DNA from: CAZIPZ01 sp964541075
GTDB taxonomy: Bacteria > Acidobacteriota > Terriglobia > 20CM-2-55-15
Direction: 5' to 3'
DNA length: 11,489 bases
Assembly (NCBI GenBank): GCA_964541075.1
Contig: CAZIPZ010000131.1
Location: 1-11,489 of the forward strand
Part shown: positions 4,873 through 11,489 of the stretch, one piece after another
Layout of the letters: the number at the start of each line of letters is the position of its first letter
Position numbering within the stretch: the first letter of the stretch is position 1
Position numbers and translations under genes: made by a program
Notes under the pieces: model-generated
Database searches by the model: none
What the model saw: the letters and a program-made list of their open reading frames with translations, nothing else
What the model was told of the DNA's origin: nothing

Positions 4873-5374
4873 ACGTCGTTTAGTTCCATTGTAGAAATCT
4901 CCAGTATCGGCCTTCGCATTCAGACACAGCGACGCCGTATCGCTTGACGTGTATGCCCAACACGATGAAAGCACTGTAGGCGAGGTATAAGTTTCGCGGA
5001 GTGAGCACGTCCAAAAAATATGTACTCCGAGGCTTCGAAGAAAGCTCCGATGTTTTTACGCTGAATCCGACGTTCATCCATGATCAGGCATCGGTCCAAA
5101 AGATGGAGGAGGCGGCGCAGCCGAGCCGCCGACGTGTTTGATCGGGTCGGCCGTCCATGAAGAACTGTTACACTCGGCGACAATGTGAGCGCGGATAACA
5201 GCTGCCGGTTTTCCTTGAAGGCTCGAACTCGTCGTGTAGATTTTCTCGGTCGCATGGATTTCCCGATCGTCCGTAACCGTCGCGACCCCGTCCATCGTAT
5301 AAGTACTTGTGGTCGTGGAATATCCCCGCCTATATAGTGATCGCATACCCGAGTTTTGAATGAGGATCTGTTGA
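4873..5374. other. apparently decayed sequence, plus upstream region of efflux operon
   Basis: About 500 bp without a convincing gene. Minus-strand open frames are short and lack domains. One, around 4930-5090, contains FFEASEYIFFG, which loosely recalls the FFLEG region of DUF5916 proteins and could be a further relic of the gene at 4543-4872. The efflux operon promoter must lie in or before this stretch, but no clear -35/-10 pair is visible. SD GAGGA (5362-5366) serves the adaptor gene. Confidence 0.4.
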
Positions 5375-6706
5375 ATGAGACGACTGGTGTTTCTGAGGCC
5401 TTACGCTCTACTAAGTCTTATTTTATTAATACCATATGGTTGCTCCGGGGGGCGGCAGCCGGAGGGCGGCCAGCAGCGTCGCGGACCTGGCGGAAGGGGA
5501 AATGCCCCAGCGGTTCAGGTCAAGACTGCGGCTGTGCAGCGCGTGCCGTTTCAGCGGCAGGTTGACTTATCCGGAACGCTGACTTCCCTGGATCAGGTCA
5601 GAGTGGTTTCCGAAGTTCCCGGCACGGTGAGAGAAGTGCTTTTCCAGCTTGGCACCGAGGTGAGGACCGGCCAGGTTCTGGTCAGGCTCGACACTCGAGA
5701 ATTGGAACTCGCGGCGCAGCGCGCCGAGAGCGCCTTGCGTCAGACTGAAGCCCAACTCGGAATGACTCCAGGCAGTAACGCGGCGCCCCCGGACGATCAA
5801 ATCGCGGCCATTCGTACCGCCGCTGCGAACCGGGATGATGCTCGAGCCCAGTTGGCTCGAGCTCAGGAGCTGGTTTCGAAGGGGCTTTTGCCCAAAGCCG
5901 AACTGGATACGACTCAAACGCGCGTAAAAGTAACCGAAGCCGCGCACCAGGCCGCGGTCGAGAATGTCTCGGCGCTGAAAGCCAGTCTGCTGGACCGGCG
6001 CGCCGCCTATGAACTCGCGCAGAAGAAGCTCTCCGACGCCGTGGTCCGAGCTCCGATCGACGGCGCGATTTCTGAGCGACCGATTCAGCGCGGTGAGTAC
6101 ATCCGCGAAAATACCCCTGTAGCCGGCATAACCCAGATCCAGCCGTTGAAACTCGTGACCGCCGTTCAAGAAAAGTTTTCGAATGTGATTCGACGAGATC
6201 TCCGCGTTCAGTTTCGAGTGGAATCGCTCCCGGACCAGGTTTTCGACGGAAAGATCGCTTTCATCAGTCCTCTCGTGGATCAATCCACCAGAACGTTTCC
6301 TGTCGAGGTTCTCGTAGACAACGCCAATCGAAAACTGAAGCCGGGCTTTTTTGCGAAGGGGGCCATCTTCACAGAGCGCGACGAGAACGTACTCGCCGTT
6401 ACAGAAGATGCTGTGTCGACGCTGGCAGGAGTCTCCTCAGTCTACGTCATCAATGATGGCGTGGTGAAACAGCAGAACGTTCGACTCGGATCGCGCGAGG
6501 GTGCTCTGCTTGAGATCGTCGAAGGACTTAAGGGAGACGAGGTTCTCGCCGCCAGCAATTTGAGCGCGCTCGTCAGTGGAATGAAGGTCTCAACAGGTGA
6601 AGAAGGTGAGACAGGCGCCAGCGAAGCAATCGAGGAGGGGGCTCCGGGTGGAAATGAAGGCGGAACTCGCCGGAGCGGACAGCGGCAGAAAGCAGGAGGA
6701 AGTTAG
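5375..6706 (+). CDS. RND efflux periplasmic adaptor (MFP) subunit
   Basis: A 443-aa membrane fusion protein that bridges the RND pump and the outer-membrane channel. ATG 5375 follows SD GAGGA by 8 nt. Residues 9-22 are hydrophobic and end in IPYGC with Cys23, a plausible but non-ideal lipobox, so it is probably a lipid-anchored periplasmic protein. A Gly/Arg-rich spacer (24-44) follows. The first lipoyl half is at 66-107 (SGTLTSLDQVRVVSEVPGTV). A long alpha-helical hairpin runs roughly 108-220 (Ala/Gln/Glu-rich, with GLLPKAELD in its turn region). The second lipoyl half is VVRAPIDGAISERPIQRGEY (223-242). The beta-barrel and membrane-proximal domains fill 255-400. The C-terminal 40 residues are Gly/Glu-rich and probably disordered. 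The stop codon directly abuts the permease start, so the two are translationally coupled. Confidence 0.96.
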   Translation: MRRLVFLRPYALLSLILLIPYGCSGGRQPEGGQQRRGPGGRGNAPAVQVKTAAVQRVPFQRQVDLSGTLTSLDQVRVVSEVPGTVREVLFQLGTEVRTGQVLVRLDTRELELAAQRAESALRQTEAQLGMTPGSNAAPPDDQIAAIRTAAANRDDARAQLARAQELVSKGLLPKAELDTTQTRVKVTEAAHQAAVENVSALKASLLDRRAAYELAQKKLSDAVVRAPIDGAISERPIQRGEYIRENTPVAGITQIQPLKLVTAVQEKFSNVIRRDLRVQFRVESLPDQVFDGKIAFISPLVDQSTRTFPVEVLVDNANRKLKPGFFAKGAIFTERDENVLAVTEDAVSTLAGVSSVYVINDGVVKQQNVRLGSREGALLEIVEGLKGDEVLAASNLSALVSGMKVSTGEEGETGASEAIEEGAPGGNEGGTRRSGQRQKAGGS

Positions 6707-9700
6707 ATGAAGCTCTCAGATGTCAGTATTCGTCGGCCCGTTTTTGCGGTGATGATGTCCCTGGCTCTCGTTGTCCTGGGACTGTTCTCTTACCGAACAA
6801 TTGGCGTGGACCTCATGCCGAAGACGGACGCTCCTGTTGTTATTGTCCGAGTCGGATTGCCTGGGGCAAGTGCGGAAGAAATCGAAACCGAAATCACGCA
6901 GCCCATCGAAGAGGCCGTGAATACGGTTGACGGCTTGGATGAGTTGAGGACGACATCCAGCCAGGGGAACGGCAACGCCACTCTGAACTTCGTTCTCGAA
7001 AAAGACATGGAGACGGCCGTCCAGGACGTTCGCGACAAGATTGCGGGAGCTGCGCGGCGTTTTCCCCGCGACATCGATCCGCCTAACGTCATCAAGATCG
7101 ATCCGGATGCCGCACCCATCCTGACTCTGGCTATCTCAGGCGATCGCAATCCAAAGGAATTGACGGAGATTGTTCAAAAACAGATCAAGCAGTCGCTGGA
7201 GTCCGTCAGCGGCATCGGGGAAGTGCAATTGTTCGGGGACCGTCGACGCCAGATCCAGCTTCGAGTTGATGCGGACCGCATGAGCGCCTACGGCATCACG
7301 ATTGACCAGGTGCGCAACGCTATTCAGCGGCAGAACATTGAAGTGCCTGGCGGAACCTTTATTGCCGGCCCCTCCGAGATTGCGCTTCGGACGATGGGTC
7401 GGCTGGCAAATCCCAAAGACTTTGAGAAGGTCATTCTGTCTCAGCGCAACGGTTCCGTCGTCACGTTTGGTGATATTGGCCGCGTTGTTGATGAAGTTCA
7501 GGAACCAACGAACCTGGCGCTGCTGGACGGACGACAATCTGTGTCGCTAGGGATTGTCAAACAACCAGGAACGAACACGGTGGCTGTAGTGGACAATGTT
7601 ATGCGGCGGATTGATCAAATTCGGTCCACTTTGCCCTCGGATATCCAAATTGCCGTTCGCCGCGATCAATCAGTGTTTATACGTCGGTCGATCGACGACA
7701 TTCAACATCACTTGATCCTGGGAAGCATCTTCGCCAGCATCATTGTGTTCTTCTTCCTACGCAATGTGCGAAGCACTATCATCGCCGCGCTTTCAATTCC
7801 CGTGTCGCTGATCGGAACGTTCGTGGCCATGAAGGCTCTTGGGCTCACGCTCAACAACATGACCCTTCTGGCGCTCTCCCTGGCGACCGGAATCGTGATT
7901 GATGACGCCATCGTCGTTCTTGAAAACATCTTTCGATACGTGGAGGAGAAAGGCGTTTCACCGCGGGAAGCAGCATCTGAAGCAACGAGCGAGATTGGTT
8001 TGGCGGTCCTGGCCACCACGTTTTCATTGGTCGTCATATTCCTGCCTGTTGCTTTTATAACCGGCCAGATCGGTCAATACCTCCTGGCCTTTGGCATCGC
8101 ATCAGCCGTGGCCATCATACTTTCGATGTTTGTGGCATTCACTCTGACGCCTGCGCTTTGCGCGAACTGGCTTCGCGTTTCCGATGCCGCGGGCCACGGT
8201 GGCAAATCCAAGGAGAAGGGCATCTATGCAGCTGTGGACCGCTCCTATGGGAGGATGCTCAATTGGAGTCTCCATCATCGATCGATCATGCTCCTGATCG
8301 CCGTGATTGTCTCGTTGTCCGCTATTCTGCTCTTTCCGCGAATCGGCCGGGAATTGGTGCCGGAGGACGATCAGGGTGAATTCAGTGTGAACGTGAACTT
8401 GCCGCGTGGAACGTCATTCCAACGGACTGCGGAATATGTGAAGGATATCGACGGGATCCTGAAGGGCCTCCCTGAGGTTCAAACCGTCTTCACCAATATT
8501 GATCGCGGCGGCGCCAACTATTTCGTGGGCCTCACTCCGCTGGAATCGCGCAGCATATCTCAGCAGGAGGTGATTCGGCAGGCGCGCGCAGTCCTGTCGA
8601 GACGTTATCCGGGAACTCGAATCAGCGTTTCAGGCGGCACCGATATTTCCGGTGCGTCGAGCGCGGGCGGCTTTGGCGGTCGCGGTGGCGGGCCGGGCGG
8701 GGGGAATCGGCTTGGGATGCTCATCCAGGGGCCCGAGATCGAGCAATTGCAGACTTATACCGTTCAGTTGATGGAAAAGATTCGCGAGATTCCCGGTGTC
8801 GCCGACGTCCAGTCGAATTTTGAACCGACGCAGCCGGAACTCCGGATCGTTATCGATCGCGTTCGCGCGGCAGATCTCGGGGTGAGTCTCGATTCCCTTG
8901 CTTCAAATTTGCGAACGCTGGTGGGCGGCGAAGAAGTCACGCGAATGAAGCAGGGCGATGACTCCTACGAGGTTAATCTTCGGCTTGACGAGCAGTTCCG
9001 AAATGATCCGGCCAAGCTGGGAGATCTGCTCATTCCCGCGGGGCCGGGCAAAGTCGTGCGTGTCAGCGACGTGGCCCAGCTGAAACTGGAAAACGGCCCG
9101 GCCAACATCAATCGCTATAACCGGCAGCGCCAGATCTCGGTCAACGCGAACCTTGACGGAATACCGTTGGGTGATGCCGTTAAGGCGGCGCAGGCCAAGA
9201 TTACCGAGCTAAACCTGAAACCCGGTTATCAGGCGGTCTTCCAGGGAACAGCACGAACACTCAACACAGCGACGAACGATTTCGCTTTGGCTATGGGACT
9301 GGCCGTAATCTTCATCTACATGGTTTTGGCTTCCCAGTTCAACAGCTTCATCCATCCGCTAACGATCATGACGGCGCTTCCTTTAAGTCTGCCTGCGGGC
9401 CTGCTCGCCTTGATGGCTTTTGGAATGACGATCAACGTCTATAGCGGCATCGGCATGCTGATGCTATTTGGGATTGTGAAGAAAAATTCGATTCTTCAGG
9501 TCGATTACACCAACACATTGCGTGCTCAAGGCATTGAACGACACGAAGCCCTCTTGACGGCAAGCCGTGTACGTCTTCGACCGATTTTGATGACCACCAC
9601 CGCGATCGTAGCCGGAATGCTTCCAATCGCATTCGGTCGCGGCGCTGGGGCGGGTTCAAGGGCGTCCATGGCGGTTACGATCATTGGAGGGCAGTTGCTG

Positions 9701-9835
9701 TGCCTGTTGTTGACCCTCTTGGTGACGCCGGTTGTTTACTCGTATTTCGACGATCTGCGTGAGTGGAGTCCCTCGCGTCTCCTCGCCGGTTTCCGAGCTC
9801 GAAAGTCGACCGAGCCCGGTACGGCCGCGGACTAA
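6707..9835 (+). CDS. RND multidrug efflux permease, HAE1 family
   Basis: A 1042-aa inner-membrane proton/drug antiporter, the engine of the tripartite pump. ATG 6707 immediately follows the adaptor's TAG, and SD AGGAGG (6694-6699) lies 7 nt upstream. The N-terminus is diagnostic (SDVSIRRPVFAVMMSLALVV). The duplicated RND layout is complete: TM1, a large periplasmic loop, TM2-6 (from about residue 335), TM7 (about 525), a second loop, and TM8-12 (from about 865). Proton-relay residues are present: D399-D400 in GIVIDDAIVV (TM4) and K926 in GIVKKNSILQVDYTN (TM10), equivalent to AcrB D407/D408 and K940. A Gly-rich stretch at 654-666 (GGFGGRGGGPGGG) is inserted in the second periplasmic loop. Its length is normal for HAE1 pumps. 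The substrate cannot be told from sequence. Confidence 0.98.
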   Translation: MKLSDVSIRRPVFAVMMSLALVVLGLFSYRTIGVDLMPKTDAPVVIVRVGLPGASAEEIETEITQPIEEAVNTVDGLDELRTTSSQGNGNATLNFVLEKDMETAVQDVRDKIAGAARRFPRDIDPPNVIKIDPDAAPILTLAISGDRNPKELTEIVQKQIKQSLESVSGIGEVQLFGDRRRQIQLRVDADRMSAYGITIDQVRNAIQRQNIEVPGGTFIAGPSEIALRTMGRLANPKDFEKVILSQRNGSVVTFGDIGRVVDEVQEPTNLALLDGRQSVSLGIVKQPGTNTVAVVDNVMRRIDQIRSTLPSDIQIAVRRDQSVFIRRSIDDIQHHLILGSIFASIIVFFFLRNVRSTIIAALSIPVSLIGTFVAMKALGLTLNNMTLLALSLATGIVIDDAIVVLENIFRYVEEKGVSPREAASEATSEIGLAVLATTFSLVVIFLPVAFITGQIGQYLLAFGIASAVAIILSMFVAFTLTPALCANWLRVSDAAGHGGKSKEKGIYAAVDRSYGRMLNWSLHHRSIMLLIAVIVSLSAILLFPRIGRELVPEDDQGEFSVNVNLPRGTSFQRTAEYVKDIDGILKGLPEVQTVFTNIDRGGANYFVGLTPLESRSISQQEVIRQARAVLSRRYPGTRISVSGGTDISGASSAGGFGGRGGGPGGGNRLGMLIQGPEIEQLQTYTVQLMEKIREIPGVADVQSNFEPTQPELRIVIDRVRAADLGVSLDSLASNLRTLVGGEEVTRMKQGDDSYEVNLRLDEQFRNDPAKLGDLLIPAGPGKVVRVSDVAQLKLENGPANINRYNRQRQISVNANLDGIPLGDAVKAAQAKITELNLKPGYQAVFQGTARTLNTATNDFALAMGLAVIFIYMVLASQFNSFIHPLTIMTALPLSLPAGLLALMAFGMTINVYSGIGMLMLFGIVKKNSILQVDYTNTLRAQGIERHEALLTASRVRLRPILMTTTAIVAGMLPIAFGRGAGAGSRASMAVTIIGGQLLCLLLTLLVTPVVYSYFDDLREWSPSRLLAGFRARKSTEPGTAAD

Positions 9836-9841
9836 TCCTAT

Positions 9842-9915
9842 GGGGAGGCAAAAAGAGGACAGTGAGCAATTTTGTTGGTTTTAGAAATTGCTCACTGTCC
9901 TCTTTTTGCCTCCCC
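9842..9915. repeat. perfect 31-bp inverted repeat (REP-like hairpin)
   Basis: The arm 9842-9872 (starts GGGGAGGCAAAAAGAGGACA) and the arm 9885-9915 are exact reverse complements over 31 bp, with a 12-nt loop (TGTTGGTTTTAG). TTTTC follows, so it could also terminate transcription. It starts 6 bp after the permease stop and ends 33 bp before the TolC start. The core GGACAGTGAG recurs in the degenerate copy at 4481-4543. The format (short hairpin, intergenic, more than one copy) is that of REP elements mobilised by RAYT Y1 transposases; no such transposase is in the window. Confidence 0.92.
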
Positions 9916-9948
9916 TTTTCGTGATCCGTTTTCTTTCTTGGAGTTCCT

Positions 9949-11489
9949 ATGAAAATCTACGGGAAATTTTTAGCCGCGGTCGCCGTGGCGTCATTTGCAA
10001 CTTCCGCCTTCGCTCAAGACAACTTTGTAGACAAGTTCCTGCGAAGCTATCAGGTAATGGATGTCGCACAGGTTCAGGCTTCGGCGATTCCGTCAGCCGG
10101 CCCGGTCCTCCTGCAGGGCGGCCCGCTGCCTTTGACACTCGAGGAGATGATCGGATTGACGCTCGAGAACAACCTCGATATTCGGACTAATCGTTTTTCT
10201 CCGGAATCGGCGTATCTGCAAAGCCGGGTTCTATTCAGAACCTTTCAGCCCAACCTTCGATTGGCGGCGACAGTAAACCGCAATTCGACGCCAAGCAGTT
10301 CGCAGCTTGTCGGCGCGCAGTCTCTAAGCCAGCTGACCAACTCTTACCAGGCCGGATTTGCACAAGCCCTTCCTTACGGAACCAACCTCGCGGTGGATTT
10401 CTCCATGAACCGCGTTTCTTCAAACAGCAATTTCAACACTTTCAATCCGTCGTTCACGGGGAACCTCCGTTACACGATCGTTCAGCCTGTGTTGAGAAAT
10501 CGAGGAAGTCGTATCAACACACGGTTGATTCGTATTTCACAAAACAATCAAAAAATCTCGGCGATCCAATTTGAGCTGCAAACAATCAATCTTCTCACTC
10601 AGGCCCAGCGCACGTATTGGGATCTCGTTTTCACTGGAGAAGACTTGAAGGTCAAACAGCGGTCACTCGATCTGGCGTCGCGCACGCTGGAAGAAAACAA
10701 GATGAAGGTTGAGATCGGCACATTGGCCCCGATTGATGTGGTTCAAACCGAGACGGAAGTTGCGACGAGGAGGGAGCAACTGCTTCTTTCCACTTACAAC
10801 CTCGCCCAGACGGAAGATTTGATGAAGAAGCTCGTATCCAGTGAAGGCGATCCGGGCATGGTTTTGGCCAAGCTGCAACCGAAGGATTCTCCGAGCAGAA
10901 TCCTAGCATCCGAAATTCCCGCTGCTGCGGAGGCTATTCGCATCGCGCTCGAAAACCGCGCGGAAATGCGGCAGGCGCAGCTCGATCTTCAGAACAGGGA
11001 CATCGACGTCAGTTACACCAAGAATCAAAGAATGCCGCAGCTCGATCTCACCGGCGTCTATTCTCATAACGGGCTGGGCGGTATGAGAACCGTGAGAGGC
11101 GGAGGACTCGGGGGCAGCCAGATTCTGGAGGTCATTCCTGGCGGCGTCGCGGATGCATTCAGGCAGCTGTTTCACTACGACTACACCGGATACTCTTTGG
11201 GATTCGTTCTGAACATACCCCTAAAAAACGCCGCAGCTGCAGCAGATCAAGACCGGGCGGTGATCGAGAAAAAGTTGTCCGAGAGCAGGATGGCGACTAC
11301 CGCCCAACAGATTGCATTGGATGTTCGAAACGCCGTCATGCAGGCGGAATTGAACCGCGCTCGCATTGAAACGGCGCAGCGAACAAGGGAGCTTTCCGAA
11401 CGGAGGCTGGAAGCGGAACAAACCAAATTTCAGCTCGGAACCTCCACGCTCCGTTTTGTATTGGAAGAGCAGCGAAACGTCGCGCAAGC
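9949..11489 (+). CDS. TolC-like outer-membrane efflux protein (3' truncated by window)
   Basis: Open from ATG 9949 to the window end (513 codons, no stop), with SD GGAG 5 nt upstream. Residues 1-22 are a signal peptide ending in TSAFA. The mature protein matches the outer-membrane efflux protein (OEP/TolC) family: LTLEEMIGLTLENNLDI opens the first repeat, followed by beta strands (AGFAQALPYGTNLAVDFSMN, and RYTIVQPVLRNRGSR). Long Gln/Glu-rich helices follow (AQRTYWDLVFTGEDLKVKQR; GTLAPIDVVQTETEVATR). The second repeat begins near EAIRIALENRAEMRQAQLDL and has its own strand pair (GYSLGFVLNIPLKN) and helix (YTKNQRMPQLDLTGVYSHNG precedes it). It supplies the exit duct for the adaptor and permease encoded just upstream. 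The hairpin repeat between permease and this gene could reduce its expression. Confidence 0.95.
   Translation, partial: MKIYGKFLAAVAVASFATSAFAQDNFVDKFLRSYQVMDVAQVQASAIPSAGPVLLQGGPLPLTLEEMIGLTLENNLDIRTNRFSPESAYLQSRVLFRTFQPNLRLAATVNRNSTPSSSQLVGAQSLSQLTNSYQAGFAQALPYGTNLAVDFSMNRVSSNSNFNTFNPSFTGNLRYTIVQPVLRNRGSRINTRLIRISQNNQKISAIQFELQTINLLTQAQRTYWDLVFTGEDLKVKQRSLDLASRTLEENKMKVEIGTLAPIDVVQTETEVATRREQLLLSTYNLAQTEDLMKKLVSSEGDPGMVLAKLQPKDSPSRILASEIPAAAEAIRIALENRAEMRQAQLDLQNRDIDVSYTKNQRMPQLDLTGVYSHNGLGGMRTVRGGGLGGSQILEVIPGGVADAFRQLFHYDYTGYSLGFVLNIPLKNAAAAADQDRAVIEKKLSESRMATTAQQIALDVRNAVMQAELNRARIETAQRTRELSERRLEAEQTKFQLGTSTLRFVLEEQRNVAQ

Noticed and set aside
5074..5346. Minus-strand 90-aa frame upstream of the efflux operon.
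   Set aside because: No ribosome binding site, no recognised domain, and it lies in a region that otherwise looks decayed.
1..11489. CRISPR array or known defence genes.
   Set aside because: No regularly spaced repeats and no recognisable nuclease, toxin-antitoxin or restriction genes are present.

Overview
The window looks like a metagenome-derived bacterial chromosome segment: it has a 10-N scaffold gap at 1523-1532, moderately high GC, and tRNA genes without an encoded CCA. A PEP-CTERM protein, a secreted GlcG/HbpS-type heme-binding protein, a DUF5916-like relic and a large HAE1-type RND efflux operon together suggest a Gram-negative, possibly an acidobacterium. That taxonomic guess is inference.

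Layout. (1) 11-134: tRNA-Leu(CAG) and its terminator. (2) 135-419: nothing recognised. (3) 420-956 (-): a PEP-CTERM exported protein gene broken by one in-frame TGA; the complete sorting tail (VPEP, hydrophobic helix, RRKGK) continues in the same frame after the stop. (4) 1188-3472: a 2285-bp IS1595-family transposon. It is bounded by imperfect 26-bp terminal inverted repeats (21/26 identical) and flanked on both sides by the 8-bp repeat AATTAATT. It carries an ISXO2-like transposase plus unusual cargo: an odd tRNA gene with anticodon UGC, a 43-aa basic miniprotein, a 176-aa winged-helix-like protein and a 78-aa Com-like zinc-ribbon protein. This is the most interesting part of the window. (5) 3600-4359 (-): secreted heme-binding-like protein with a strong hairpin after its stop. 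(6) 4481-4543: first copy of a REP-like hairpin repeat. (7) 4543-4872 (-): frameshifted C-terminal relic of a DUF5916-type protein, followed by about 500 bp of apparently decayed sequence. (8) 5375-11489 (+): a tripartite efflux operon of periplasmic adaptor, RND permease and TolC-like outer-membrane protein (cut by the window end). A perfect 31-bp inverted repeat of the same REP-like family sits between permease and TolC genes.

How the parts work together. The three efflux genes encode the inner-membrane pump, periplasmic bridge and outer-membrane channel of one export machine; the hairpin before the TolC gene may lower its expression relative to the other two. In the transposon, the winged-helix protein, the tRNA and the miniprotein lie on the minus strand, and the zinc-ribbon protein and transposase lie on the plus strand. 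The two blocks diverge from a 52-bp region at 2154-2205. The element landed between two minus-strand genes without breaking either.
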